From the NCBI RefSeq assembly GCF_003591035.1, contig NZ_QYUO01000002.1, positions 1,628,175 through 1,692,174 of the forward strand: a stretch of DNA of 64,000 nt. The letters are read 5' to 3'. Position numbers and translations under genes: made by a program. Under the pieces are notes generated by a model, which saw only the letters and a program-made list of their open reading frames with translations, did no database searches and had not been told where the DNA came from. Numbering within the stretch: the first letter of the stretch is position 1; each line of letters starts with the position of its first letter. Positions 45,808 through 57,909 of this stretch are shown here, one piece after another. The DNA comes from Noviherbaspirillum saxi. Its GTDB lineage: Bacteria; Pseudomonadota; Gammaproteobacteria; Burkholderiales; Burkholderiaceae_D.

Positions 45808-46896
45808 TTACTTGCCGGGCAATTTCCCTGCAACGCCTTCAACATAGAAATCCATCTTGTTCAGCGCGTCATCGTTCAGTGAACCTTTTTCCAGACGAAC
45901 CTTGCCTTCATTGTCTTTCAGCGGGCCATCGAATGGCGTGATCTTTCCCGAGACAATGTCCTTCTCGGCTGCCGCAACAACCTGCTTGACGTCATTGGGT
46001 ACGCCGGTACCGATCGCCTCCAGCTTGACCATGCCATCCTTGATGCCGCCCCAGACGCCGGTCGATTTCCATTTGCCGTCAATGACTTGCTGGGCCGCGT
46101 TCGTATAGTAATTGCCCCAGTGATGGGTTACTGCGGCGATCTGCGCCTTGGCCCCGAACTTCTTCATGTCGGAGTGATAGGCGATTGCATATTTACCCTT
46201 TTCTTCCGCAGCCTGGACAATGGCGGTCGAGTCGGTGTGATGGGTGACCACGTCGGCATTCTGGCCCAACAGTGTGATCGCAGCGTCGCGCTCCTTGCCC
46301 GGATCGAACCAGCTGTTGACCCAGATGACCTTGACTTCGGCCTTGGGATTGACACTGCGCATGCCGCGCGTAAACGCATTAATGCCTTGCAAGACTTCCG
46401 GAATCGGGAATGCCGCGACGTAGCCTGCGACGTTCGACTTCGTCATCTTGCCGGCAAGGACGCCGGCAAGATAGCGGCCTTCATAAAAGCGCGCATTGGC
46501 AGTCGCGACATTAGGCGCCGTTTTGTAGCCGGTCAGGTGCACGAACTTCACATTCGGAAATTGCTTCGCGACCTTGAGCGTCGGATTCATGTAGCCGAAC
46601 GAAGTGGTGAAAATCAGCTTGCTGCCCTGCTGGGCGAGATCACGGATCACACGTTCGGAGTCGGCGCCTTCAGGAACATTTTCCACGAACTTGGTCGTGA
46701 TCTTGCCGCCGAGGCTTTTTTCCATTTCCTTGCGGGCGATGTCGTGCTGCGTGGTCCAGCCGGCTTCACCGATCGGACTGACATAAACAAAACCGACATT
46801 GAGAGGGGCTGCATCGGCGGCGAATGCGGACGACGTCGCGAGAGCAGGAAGGACGGCGACAGCGGACAGCACGCTGCGCAGAAAGGTTTTCGACAT
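45808..46896 (-). CDS. BMP-family ABC transporter substrate-binding protein (purine/nucleoside)
   Basis: A 362-residue exported binding protein of the Med/BMP family. The signal peptide MSKTFLRSVLSAVAVLPAL ends near AFA-AD. The mature N-terminus VGFVYVSPIGEAGWTTQHD is the BMP opening, followed by IFTTSFGYMNP, the GYVAAFPIPEVLQGINAFTRG block and HHTDSTAIVQAAEEKG. Family members bind nucleosides or purines. Two permease genes and a double ATPase gene lie upstream on the same strand, separated by 314 bp, and xanthine dehydrogenase and guanine deaminase genes are nearby, so guanine, xanthine or their nucleosides are the probable ligands. A strong terminator follows. Confidence 0.92.
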   Translation of the reverse strand: MSKTFLRSVLSAVAVLPALATSSAFAADAAPLNVGFVYVSPIGEAGWTTQHDIARKEMEKSLGGKITTKFVENVPEGADSERVIRDLAQQGSKLIFTTSFGYMNPTLKVAKQFPNVKFVHLTGYKTAPNVATANARFYEGRYLAGVLAGKMTKSNVAGYVAAFPIPEVLQGINAFTRGMRSVNPKAEVKVIWVNSWFDPGKERDAAITLLGQNADVVTHHTDSTAIVQAAEEKGKYAIAYHSDMKKFGAKAQIAAVTHHWGNYYTNAAQQVIDGKWKSTGVWGGIKDGMVKLEAIGTGVPNDVKQVVAAAEKDIVSGKITPFDGPLKDNEGKVRLEKGSLNDDALNKMDFYVEGVAGKLPGK

Positions 46897-47007
46897 GGTT
46901 TTCCTCTACATGTGGTTCCCACTAAGTTTTCAATGGACGCCGAACCGTGCCGAGTGGGGGTGACAACACGGTTGTCCGGACGTTACCGAAGGCAACGCCA
47001 ATGTCCA

Positions 47008-47027
47008 AATCCTTTGCAATCCTTTGC
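47008..47027. repeat. Perfect 10-bp tandem duplication
   Basis: AATCCTTTGC occurs twice head to tail about 110-130 bp before the BMP gene start. Confidence 0.8.
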
Positions 47028-47072
47028 GAAGCTAGATTGCACCTACCGTACAAATGCTGATTGCATTATGGT

Positions 47073-47082
47073 CAACTAGTTG
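47073..47082. promoter_or_regulatory. Palindrome upstream of the BMP gene
   Basis: CAACTAGTTG is a perfect 10-bp dyad within the near-symmetric stretch TGGTCAACTAGTTGGACA. It lies about 180 bp before the BMP start codon and is a candidate operator for a GntR- or LysR-type regulator; none is encoded in this region. Confidence 0.35.
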
Positions 47083-47210
47083 GACAGGATTATATGTATA
47101 CATTAATAGTATTCATATCGCTGTCATTATCCCAAGTTTTCTTTCAGCATGTTGGCGCGGAACAATCCAGCTCGGCTTACGCCGGGCTAACGAACACGAT
47201 GGAACGTAAT

Positions 47211-48125
47211 TCAGTTTGGATTGAAATTCTTGCCCAGCGAGGCCGGCATGTTGAGCTTGATCCAGTTGGCGTTGGTCGATATCAGCACCAGCACGACGAT
47301 CGTGGCGAGATAAGGCAGCATCGACAGCAATTGCGAATCGATCGATACGCCCAGTCCCTGCGCATGGAAAGTCATGATCGTAACGCCGCCGAACAGATAA
47401 GCGCCGATCAGTACGCGCGCCGGCCGCCAGGTAGCAAAAGTGGTGAGCGCCAGCGCAATCCATCCACGTCCGGCGACCATGCCTTCGACCCACAGCGGCG
47501 TATAGACCAGCGACAGGAAGGCGCCGGCCAGACCGCAGCATGCGCCGCCGAACAGCAAGGCGGCAAGCCGGATACGGCGCACGCTGTAACCCAGCGCATG
47601 AGCGGAAGACGGCGACTCGCCGACTGCACGCAATACCAGTCCGGCGCGCGAACGGTAAAGGAACCAGATAATGCCGCCGCATAGCAGCAGCGACAGGTAG
47701 ACCATCGGATGCTGGCGGAACAACGCGGTACCGATGAACGGGATGTCGGACAGCAAGGGCACTGCGAACTTGGGGTTTTCAAGACTGCGGCCGACATAGT
47801 TGATGCCGATGTAGGCCGACGCGCCGCCGCCGAACAGCGACAAGGCGAGCCCGGTCGCATACTGGTTGGTGCCCAGCCATACGGTCAGCAGCGAAAAGAA
47901 GGCCGCCATCAGCATGCCTGCCGCGGCGCCGGCGACAAAGCCGACCGCGACGCTGTCGGTATTGACGGCCACGGCAAAACCGATCACGGCGGCAACCAGC
48001 ATCATGCCTTCCGCGCCGAGATTGACCACGCCGGATTTTTCATTGATCAGCAGGCCGAGCGCTGCCAGCATCAGCGGCGTACCGGCATTGATCGATGCGG
48101 CGATCAGGGGAGCGATTGCTTCCAT
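47211..48125 (-). CDS. ABC transporter permease (BMP/nucleoside type), second subunit
   Basis: A 304-residue membrane protein with about eight helices of the ribose/nucleoside permease family. Landmarks are GTPLMLAALGLLINEKSGVVNLGAEGMML, ATNQYATG-like GTNQYATGLALSLFGGG, and the cytoplasmic EAA-like loop SPSSAHALGYSVRRIRLAALLFGGA, given here as a landmark. The start shares one base with the stop of the other permease (TAATG). Together the two permeases form the heterodimeric channel for the BMP system. Confidence 0.93.
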   Translation of the reverse strand: MEAIAPLIAASINAGTPLMLAALGLLINEKSGVVNLGAEGMMLVAAVIGFAVAVNTDSVAVGFVAGAAAGMLMAAFFSLLTVWLGTNQYATGLALSLFGGGASAYIGINYVGRSLENPKFAVPLLSDIPFIGTALFRQHPMVYLSLLLCGGIIWFLYRSRAGLVLRAVGESPSSAHALGYSVRRIRLAALLFGGACCGLAGAFLSLVYTPLWVEGMVAGRGWIALALTTFATWRPARVLIGAYLFGGVTIMTFHAQGLGVSIDSQLLSMLPYLATIVVLVLISTNANWIKLNMPASLGKNFNPN

Positions 48126-49178
48126 TATTTTCTCCAGCTCAATTTGTAGTGGATCAGCACGTCACATGCCAGCAGCGAAAACAGCAGGATGCCCTGGAAC
48201 ACGCCGGTAATTGCATTGGGCATACCCAGCCGCGACTGCGACAGTTCGCCGCCGATATAGAACAAGGCCATGATGAAGCTGGAAAACACCACGCCAATCG
48301 GATGAAGTCGGCCTACATATGCCACGATGATCGCCGCGAATCCATAGCCGGGAGAAACCGTCGGCGTAAGTTGTCCAATCGGACCGAGCACTTCCGCCGT
48401 GCCTGCGAGTCCGGCCAGCGCACCGCATAGCAGCATCGATGTCCACAAGGCCTTGCGCGACGAGAAGCCTGCATAACGCGCGGCTGCCGGCGCCATGCCA
48501 CCGACCTGCAGCCGATAACCGGCAAAGCTGCGGCTGAGGAATACCCACCCGAGGCTGGATGCAAGCAGCGCCATCACGATGCCGAAATGCAGGCGGGTCT
48601 GATCGAGGATGATAGGCAGCAGAAAACCTTCGGACAGCATGCGCGACTGCGGGAAGTTGAATCCCTCCGGATCGCGCAGCGGCCCATGCACCAGCAGGCT
48701 CAGCAAGAGTTGCGCGACATAGACCAGCATCAGCGATACCAGGATTTCATTGGCATTGAAGCGGTCGCGCAGGAAAGCAGTGATTGACGCCCATGCCATG
48801 CCGCCCGCCATGCCGGCCAGCAGTACAACCGCAATCATCAATGCACCGCCGCCCTCTCCCTGGTCGAAATACAGACCTGCGGCACCGCCTGCAATCGCAC
48901 CGACCACCAATTGTCCTTCGGCACCGATATTGAACACATTTGAGCGGAAGCAGATCGACAAGCCGACCGCAATCAATAGCAGAGGAGCCACTTTCACGCC
49001 GACTTCCGACCAGCCCTGCAAGTCCTTGATCGGCTCCAGCAGGAAGACCGATAGCCCGGTAACCGGATTCTTGCCCAATGCGACAAACAGGATCGCACCG
49101 CATATCACTGTCAGCAGCACCGCGAATACCGGCGACAGCCATGACATCGCTACCGAGGGACTCGGCCGCTTTTCCATC

Positions 49179-49186
<8 letters not shown>
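48125..49186 (-). CDS. ABC transporter permease (BMP/nucleoside type), first subunit
   Basis: A 353-residue membrane protein. It has about ten hydrophobic helices and the family blocks LSICFRSNVFNIGAEGQLVVGA and NANEILVSLMLVYVAQLLL, with PGYGFAAIIVAYVGRLHPIG near the C-terminus. The start ATG overlaps the ATPase stop by 8 bp; a Met at codon 4 is possible. Cotranscribed between the ATPase and the second permease. Confidence 0.93.
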
Positions 49187-50711
<1,525 letters not shown>

Positions 50712-51179
50712 GTCTCACTCTTCTTGCGAGCTACCGAAACCGATATGGTAGTGGCTCTCTTATCAATATTCTTGTTATTGACGAAAATTACAGGAAAATT
50801 TTGCAGTAAATATAGTGTCATCTGTATGGGCAATATAGAAACGGGGATATAGGGTTGTCAGAATTTGTCTGTACGCGCGTATACCTGGAAGAATGGAAGG
50901 AACGCCGCACCATCCTGCTGAGTACTACCGATATTGCGGAAAAGCGATGCGCCAGCGCATTTAGCAGAAATCGAACCAGACGGAAATCCGAACCGAATAC
51001 ATAACGGTCGCGCCTTTCCTTATGCTCGATCTCATATGCAACATATTCGAGGGCCGATATCCATAAGCTTGCTTTCTGTAGGACATTACTGCACGCGGCT
51101 CAATAAGGCGTAACAGGATGCGTCAGTACCTGATGTTGTTCGCCAAGCCACGCATCACAACATATAGAGGAGAACACAG
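50712..51179. other. 468-bp divergent regulatory region of the purine genes
   Basis: It lies between the ABC operon (minus) and the NCS2 permease (plus). Small dyads are TACGCGCGTA (50872-50881) and ATGCGC-CA-GCGCAT (50947-50960). I looked for a purine riboswitch and saw no convincing three-stem core. No reading frame of note. Confidence 0.55.
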
Positions 51180-52481
51180 ATGAGTTTGATGGAGCGGGTC
51201 TTTAAGCTGAAGGAACAGGGAACGGACGTCAGAACGGAATTGCTGGCCGGCCTGACCACCTTCCTGACAATGGCCTATATTATTTTCGTGAACCCCTCCA
51301 TCCTGGGCGACGCCGGAATGCCGAAAGATGCGGTATTCGTCGCAACCTGCGTGGCGGCGGCGATCGGCACGCTGGTCATGGGTCTGTATGCGAATTATCC
51401 GATCGCGCTGGCGCCCGGCATGGGCTTGAATGCCTACTTCGCCTATAGCGTTGTGATGGGCATGGGGTATACCTGGCAGGCCGCGCTGGGCGCGGTCTGC
51501 ATCTCGGGCGTCCTGTTCCTGATCATCAGCATGCTGGGCATACGGGAAATGATCGTCAACGGGATTCCCCATTCGATCCGCACCGCGATCACGGCCGGCA
51601 TCGGCCTGTTCCTGGCGATCATCTCGCTCAAGAATGCCGGCATCATTACCGCGCATCCGGCAACGTATATCACGCTGGGCAACCTGCATGCCGCTCCGCC
51701 CATCATGGCGATCATCGGTTTCTTCCTGATCGTGGCACTTGACCGGCTCAAGATCAAAGGTTCGATCCTGATCGGCATCGTCGGCGTCACCATCCTCAGT
51801 TTCTTCTTTGCCGACAACAAGTTCGTCGGCGTCTTTTCCGCACCTCCGTCGATCGAGCCGACGCTGTTCAAGCTGGACATCTCCAGCATTCTGTCGATCG
51901 GCATTCTGAATGTCGTGCTGGTGTTCTTCCTGGTTGAATTATTCGATGCGACCGGCACATTGATGGGCGTGGCCAATCGCGCCGGCCTGCTCAAGGCAGG
52001 CAAGATGGACAGGCTCAGAAAGGCCTTGATGGCGGACAGTACCGCGATCGTCGCCGGTTCCTTCCTCGGCACGTCGAGCACGACGGCGTACATCGAAAGC
52101 GCAGCCGGCGTGCAAGCGGGCGGCCGTACCGGTTTGACTGCGGTTGCCGTCGCGGCGCTCTTCCTTGCCTGCCTGTTCATCGCCCCGCTGGCCGGCGCGG
52201 TCCCGGCCTATGCCACCGCACCGGCGCTGTTCTATGTGTCTTGCCTGATGCTGCGTGAACTTGTCGATATCGATTGGGATGACACGACCGAAAGCGTTCC
52301 CGCCGTTATCACCGCGCTGCTGATGCCGTTTACTTATTCGATTGCCAATGGTGTGGCATTCGGATTTATTTCCTATGCTGGACTCAAGCTCTTTACGGGG
52401 CGCGCGAAGGAAGTACGGGCTATCGTGTGGATCATTGCGGCGATTTTTGTGTTCCGCTATGTGTATCTTGGGTCCGAATGA
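51180..52481 (+). CDS. NCS2-family purine permease (AzgA/GhxP type)
   Basis: A 433-residue inner-membrane proton symporter of the NCS2 AzgA-like clade, with about 13 helices. Landmarks are ELLAGLTTFLTMAYIIFVNP at the N-terminus, ALAPGMGLNAYFAYSVV near residue 78, and the FVELFDATGTLMG-like segment LVELFDATGTLMGVANRAG near 255, plus GTSSTTAYIESAAGVQAGGRTG. Clade members carry hypoxanthine, guanine or adenine. The start follows GAGGAGAACACAG. A terminator at 52543-52573 ends the transcript before xdhA. Confidence 0.93.
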   Translation: MSLMERVFKLKEQGTDVRTELLAGLTTFLTMAYIIFVNPSILGDAGMPKDAVFVATCVAAAIGTLVMGLYANYPIALAPGMGLNAYFAYSVVMGMGYTWQAALGAVCISGVLFLIISMLGIREMIVNGIPHSIRTAITAGIGLFLAIISLKNAGIITAHPATYITLGNLHAAPPIMAIIGFFLIVALDRLKIKGSILIGIVGVTILSFFFADNKFVGVFSAPPSIEPTLFKLDISSILSIGILNVVLVFFLVELFDATGTLMGVANRAGLLKAGKMDRLRKALMADSTAIVAGSFLGTSSTTAYIESAAGVQAGGRTGLTAVAVAALFLACLFIAPLAGAVPAYATAPALFYVSCLMLRELVDIDWDDTTESVPAVITALLMPFTYSIANGVAFGFISYAGLKLFTGRAKEVRAIVWIIAAIFVFRYVYLGSE

Positions 52482-52893
52482 GCCAACTTGATGACCGATG
52501 ACTGATTACATGACATGCCGAGCGTGCTGATCACGCGCGAATAAAATGGTCCGAATGTTCGGGCCATTTTTTTGGCTCGACAGTCGTCGATTTGAGTACA
52601 GCATGCTCGATGGCGCGATGCTTTATAAGCAATCCCTTATATCGATTATCGGATTTCCGGACTGATTCGGCATAGACAATCTTGCATGATGAAAGCTTGT
52701 ATAGGATGTATTGCACGTTGTGATCGGGCCGTACGGATGAAGTTCTATCGCATGAAAAGCAGAAAATTGTTCGTATCCAGACTTTCGGATAGTCAACATC
52801 AGATTTGCGATATAGCTTGAGAACGAGCGGGTGCTAACCTAACGTCACAATGTAAGCATTAAATCAGCATAAAATACCAGAGGCGGAGAAAGC
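52482..52893. other. 412-bp gap upstream of xdhA
   Basis: Begins with the NCS2 terminator. The rest is moderately AT-rich, with no gene and no palindrome that I trust. It presumably holds the xdh promoter. Confidence 0.6.
52543..52573 (+). terminator. Rho-independent terminator of the NCS2 gene
   Basis: AAAATGGTCCGAA-TG-TTCGGGCCATTTT pairs over 13 bp with one G-T, followed by TTT. It lies 61 bp after the permease stop. Confidence 0.88.
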
Positions 52894-54363
<1,470 letters not shown>

Positions 54364-54379
54364 GCCAAGAGAGACGACG

Positions 54380-56740
54380 ATGAATACACAGAGCGAAGCA
54401 TTTCTCCAGCAACAGGCTGCGACCGCGAACTGGACCGAGGTCGGCAAACAGCGCCCGCATGAATCGGCGGTGCTGCATGTACTGGGCGAAGCCACCTATA
54501 CCGATGACATCCCGGAAATCCAGGGCACCTTGCATGCCGCGCTTGGCTTGTCGCACAAGGCGCATGCGCGGGTGCACGGCATGGATCTGAAGGAAGTGAA
54601 GGCATCCATCGGCGTGGTCGCCGTGTATACCGCCAAGGATATTCCGGGCACCAATGATTGCGGCCCGATCATCCATGACGACCCGATCCTGGCCGATGGC
54701 CTGGTGCAGTATGTTGGCCAGCCGCTGTTCGTGGTGATTGCCGATACGCATGATAATGCACGCCGCGCCGCGCGCCTGGCCAAGGTCGACTATGAAGAGT
54801 TGCCAGCCATTCTGACGCCGCAGGACGCCAGGAAAGCACAATCCTTCGTGTTGCCGCCGATGCATCTGGCACGCGGCAATTGCCGGCAGGCGCTTGAACG
54901 CGCGCCGCACAAGGTCAAGGGCGAACTGTATGTCGGCGGGCAAGAACAGTTTTACCTGGAAGGCCAGATTTCGTATGCGATCCCGAAGGAAGATCGCGGC
55001 ATGCTGGTGTATTGCTCGACCCAGCATCCGTCGGAAATGCAGCATGTGGTCGCGCATGCGCTGGGTCTGCATTCGCATCATGTGGTGGTCGAATGCCGGC
55101 GCATGGGTGGCGGCTTCGGCGGCAAGGAATCGCAATCGGCCTTGTGGGCATCGGCGGCCGCGATCAGCGCGGCGTTGCTCAAGCGCCCGGTCAAGCTGCG
55201 CGCCGACCGCGACGACGACATGATGGTGACCGGCAAGCGTCACTGTTTCTATTATGAATACGAGGTGGGTTACGACGACGAAGGCCGCATTGTGGCGGCC
55301 AAGGTCGAGATGGTGTCGCGCGCCGGTTATTCGGCTGACTTGTCAGGTCCGGTGGCGACCCGCGCGGTATGCCACTTCGACAATGCCTATTACCTGTCGG
55401 ATGTGGACATTGTGGCGATGTGCGGCAAGACCAATACCCAGTCCAACACCGCGTTTCGCGGCTTCGGCGGTCCGCAAGGCGCGATTGCGATCGAATACGT
55501 GATCGATGAAATCGCGCGCAACCTGGGCAAGGACCAGCTCGATGTGCGCAAGGTCAACTTCTACGGCCGCAACGACGCCGAAGGCCGCAATGTCACCCAG
55601 TATGGCCAGAAGGTGGTCGACAACGTGATCCATGAACTGGTGGCGGAACTGGAAACCACCAGCGCGTATCGCCAGCGCCGCGAAGAAGTGCGCGCGTTTA
55701 ATGCCGCCAGCCCGGTATTGAAGAAGGGGCTGGCGATCACGCCAGTGAAATTCGGCATCGCCTTCAACCTGACCCACCTTAACCAGGCCGGTGCGCTGGT
55801 GCATGTGTACGTGGATGGTTCGGTACTGGTCAACCATGGCGGCACCGAGATGGGCCAGGGCATCAACACCAAGGTCGCGCAAGTGGTCGCGCATGAGTTG
55901 GGACTGGACCTGTCGCAGGTGCGCGTGTCGGCGACCGATACCAGCAAGGTCGCCAATACCTCGGCGACTGCCGCCTCCACCGGCGCCGACCTCAACGGCA
56001 AGGCTGCGCAGGATGCGGCGCGCCAGATCCGCGACCGGCTGACCGCGTTCGCTGCGCAGACCTTCGGGGTCGATGCATCGACGATCAGCTTCGCCGACAA
56101 CAAGGTCTATATCGACGGCAATGTCGAAGCCTTCGAGTCGCTGGTACGCAAGGCATACAACGCCCGCGTGCAGTTATGGTCGGACGGTTTCTACGCGACC
56201 CCCGGTTTGCATTGGGACGCGGCCAACATGTCGGGCAACCCTTTCTTTTATTTTGCCTATGGTGCGGCGGTGTCCGAAGTCGTGGTCGACACACTGACCG
56301 GCGAATGGAAACTCTTACGCGCCGACGCCCTGTACGATGCCGGGAAATCACTCAACCCGGCTATCGACATCGGCCAGGTGGAAGGCGCATTCATTCAGGG
56401 CATGGGCTGGCTGACTACCGAAGAACTGTGGTGGAACAAGGCCGGCAAGTTGATGACGCATGCGCCGTCCACTTACAAGATTCCGGGAATCTCGGATTGT
56501 CCGGAACACTTTGATGTGCGCCTGTTCAATAACCGCAATGTCTCGGACAGCATCCATCGGTCCAAGGCCGTGGGCGAACCGCCGCTGCTGCTGCCGTTCT
56601 CGGTGTTCTTTGCGATCCGCGATGCGGTCGCCAGCGTCGGCGACTACAAGGTCAATCCACCGCTCAACGCGCCGGCCACCAGCGAAGCGATCCTGAATGC
56701 GGTAGAAGCTGTGCAGGCCGCGCAAGCGGTCGGCGCATAG
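54380..56740 (+). CDS. xdhB: Xanthine dehydrogenase molybdenum-binding subunit
   Basis: A 786-residue subunit that hydroxylates hypoxanthine to xanthine and xanthine to urate at the molybdopterin centre. Landmarks are HESAVLHVLGEATYTDDIP, GQEQFYLEGQ, the GGGFGGKESQ loop, FRGFGGPQG, GGTEMGQGINTK and the catalytic glutamate in AVGEPPLLLP near the C-terminus. The start at 54380 (after GAGAGACGACG) is preferred; an in-frame start at 54317 would overlap xdhA. XdhC, encoded 1 bp later, would insert the sulfurated cofactor. Confidence 0.96.
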   Translation: MNTQSEAFLQQQAATANWTEVGKQRPHESAVLHVLGEATYTDDIPEIQGTLHAALGLSHKAHARVHGMDLKEVKASIGVVAVYTAKDIPGTNDCGPIIHDDPILADGLVQYVGQPLFVVIADTHDNARRAARLAKVDYEELPAILTPQDARKAQSFVLPPMHLARGNCRQALERAPHKVKGELYVGGQEQFYLEGQISYAIPKEDRGMLVYCSTQHPSEMQHVVAHALGLHSHHVVVECRRMGGGFGGKESQSALWASAAAISAALLKRPVKLRADRDDDMMVTGKRHCFYYEYEVGYDDEGRIVAAKVEMVSRAGYSADLSGPVATRAVCHFDNAYYLSDVDIVAMCGKTNTQSNTAFRGFGGPQGAIAIEYVIDEIARNLGKDQLDVRKVNFYGRNDAEGRNVTQYGQKVVDNVIHELVAELETTSAYRQRREEVRAFNAASPVLKKGLAITPVKFGIAFNLTHLNQAGALVHVYVDGSVLVNHGGTEMGQGINTKVAQVVAHELGLDLSQVRVSATDTSKVANTSATAASTGADLNGKAAQDAARQIRDRLTAFAAQTFGVDASTISFADNKVYIDGNVEAFESLVRKAYNARVQLWSDGFYATPGLHWDAANMSGNPFFYFAYGAAVSEVVVDTLTGEWKLLRADALYDAGKSLNPAIDIGQVEGAFIQGMGWLTTEELWWNKAGKLMTHAPSTYKIPGISDCPEHFDVRLFNNRNVSDSIHRSKAVGEPPLLLPFSVFFAIRDAVASVGDYKVNPPLNAPATSEAILNAVEAVQAAQAVGA

Positions 56741-56741
56741 G

Positions 56742-57812
56742 ATGGCAAATGCGGGAACCCTCATGAGCAACTGGCTTTCGGCAATCAACGCTTCCCTGAG
56801 CGAGGCAATGCCAGCGGTGCTGGTGACCGTGGCCGTGGTCGAAGGCTCCGGTCCGCGCGAACCCGGCGCGAAGATGCTCGTCACCAGGGATGGCCAGTCC
56901 GACACGATAGGCGGCGGCCATCTCGAAATGCGGGCATGCGAAATCGCGCGCGAAATGCTAGCCCTGCCGGTAACCGTCCCGGCAGCGGTAAGACGCGTCG
57001 GACGCTTTGCATTGGGTCCAAGCCTGGGGCAATGCTGCGGCGGCGTCGTGCATCTGTCGTTTGAACGAATCATGCCGGACGACGCTACGTACTATGCGAT
57101 GCTGGAGAAGCATTGGTCGGATCGCCAGGATTGCTGGCGTCTGATCCCGCTCGACGGAGTCGCGTCCAACGCATTAATCGATGACGCAGGCAATTGCCTT
57201 GCCGGACTCATGCCTGCCCTGCCAGTCGAGATTGATCAGGAACGCCCCTGCCATGTCATGAAGGACGGCGCGGGCCATCGCTGGCTGATCGATCCTTGCC
57301 TGGCTTATCGTCCGCATCTCGTATTGTTTGGCGCCGGACATGTGGGCGCAGCGATCGTGCGTAGCCTGGCGGACATGCCCTGTCACGTAACCTGGGTCGA
57401 TGAGCGCGAAGACATGTTCCCCGCCGTCGTGCCGGCAAATGTGAGGATCGAGGCTACCGATATGCCGGAAGCGGTGGTCGATGAAGTGCCATCGGGCTCG
57501 ACTTATCTGGTACTGACGCATTCGCATGCGCTCGATCAGCGTTTGTCCGAAGCCATCCTGCGCCGTTCCGACGCCGGATGGTTCGGGCTGATCGGCTCCA
57601 AGACCAAGCGCATGCAGTTCGAGCACCGGTTGCGCGACCGCGGCATACCGCAGGAGCGCATTGCCGGCATGGTATGTCCGATCGGTGTGCCCGGCATCAC
57701 GGGCAAGCAACCGGCTGTCATCGCAGCATCGGTATGCGCACAACTGCTGCAGGTATGGGAAGCGGAAGAGTGCGCGCAACAAGCGCTGCCGGAACGCCGC
57801 CTTTTTGCATGA
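56742..57812 (+). CDS. xdhC: Xanthine dehydrogenase accessory protein (molybdenum cofactor insertion)
   Basis: A 356-residue XdhC/CoxI-family protein that binds molybdopterin, assists its sulfuration and loads XdhB. The N-terminal XdhC domain has GSGPREPGAKMLV and IGGGHLEMRACEIA, with the LGQCCGG cysteines that bind the cofactor. The C-terminal Rossmann domain begins LVLFGAGHVGAAIVRSLADMP and ends with GLIGSKTKRMQFEHRLRDRG. The start is the first ATG after xdhB; Met8 at 56763 is possible. It is not a structural subunit. Confidence 0.94.
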   Translation: MANAGTLMSNWLSAINASLSEAMPAVLVTVAVVEGSGPREPGAKMLVTRDGQSDTIGGGHLEMRACEIAREMLALPVTVPAAVRRVGRFALGPSLGQCCGGVVHLSFERIMPDDATYYAMLEKHWSDRQDCWRLIPLDGVASNALIDDAGNCLAGLMPALPVEIDQERPCHVMKDGAGHRWLIDPCLAYRPHLVLFGAGHVGAAIVRSLADMPCHVTWVDEREDMFPAVVPANVRIEATDMPEAVVDEVPSGSTYLVLTHSHALDQRLSEAILRRSDAGWFGLIGSKTKRMQFEHRLRDRGIPQERIAGMVCPIGVPGITGKQPAVIAASVCAQLLQVWEAEECAQQALPERRLFA

Positions 57813-57909
57813 GGCGCTGCATTCTATTCCTGCTCTTCATGCGTACCCCGCTCGGCCAATAACACAGTAGCTATTCGCGGCGACACGCTGCACCAGAAAG
57901 AAGAACGCC

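Larger units (their letters stand above)
46897..47210. other. 314-bp gap between permease and BMP genes
   Basis: Probably a separate promoter region for the highly expressed binding protein. It holds a 10-bp tandem duplication (47008-47027), a CAACTAGTTG palindrome (47073-47082) and an imperfect hairpin (47169-47188, 8-bp arms with one G-T pair) just after the permease gene. No gene seen. Confidence 0.6.

Noticed and set aside
47169..47188. Terminator after the second ABC permease
   Set aside because: The hairpin AGCTCGGC/GCCGGGCT is imperfect and no T-tract follows on the minus strand.
50712..51179. Purine riboswitch upstream of the NCS2 permease
   Set aside because: No three-way junction with the conserved loop and core sequences could be drawn.
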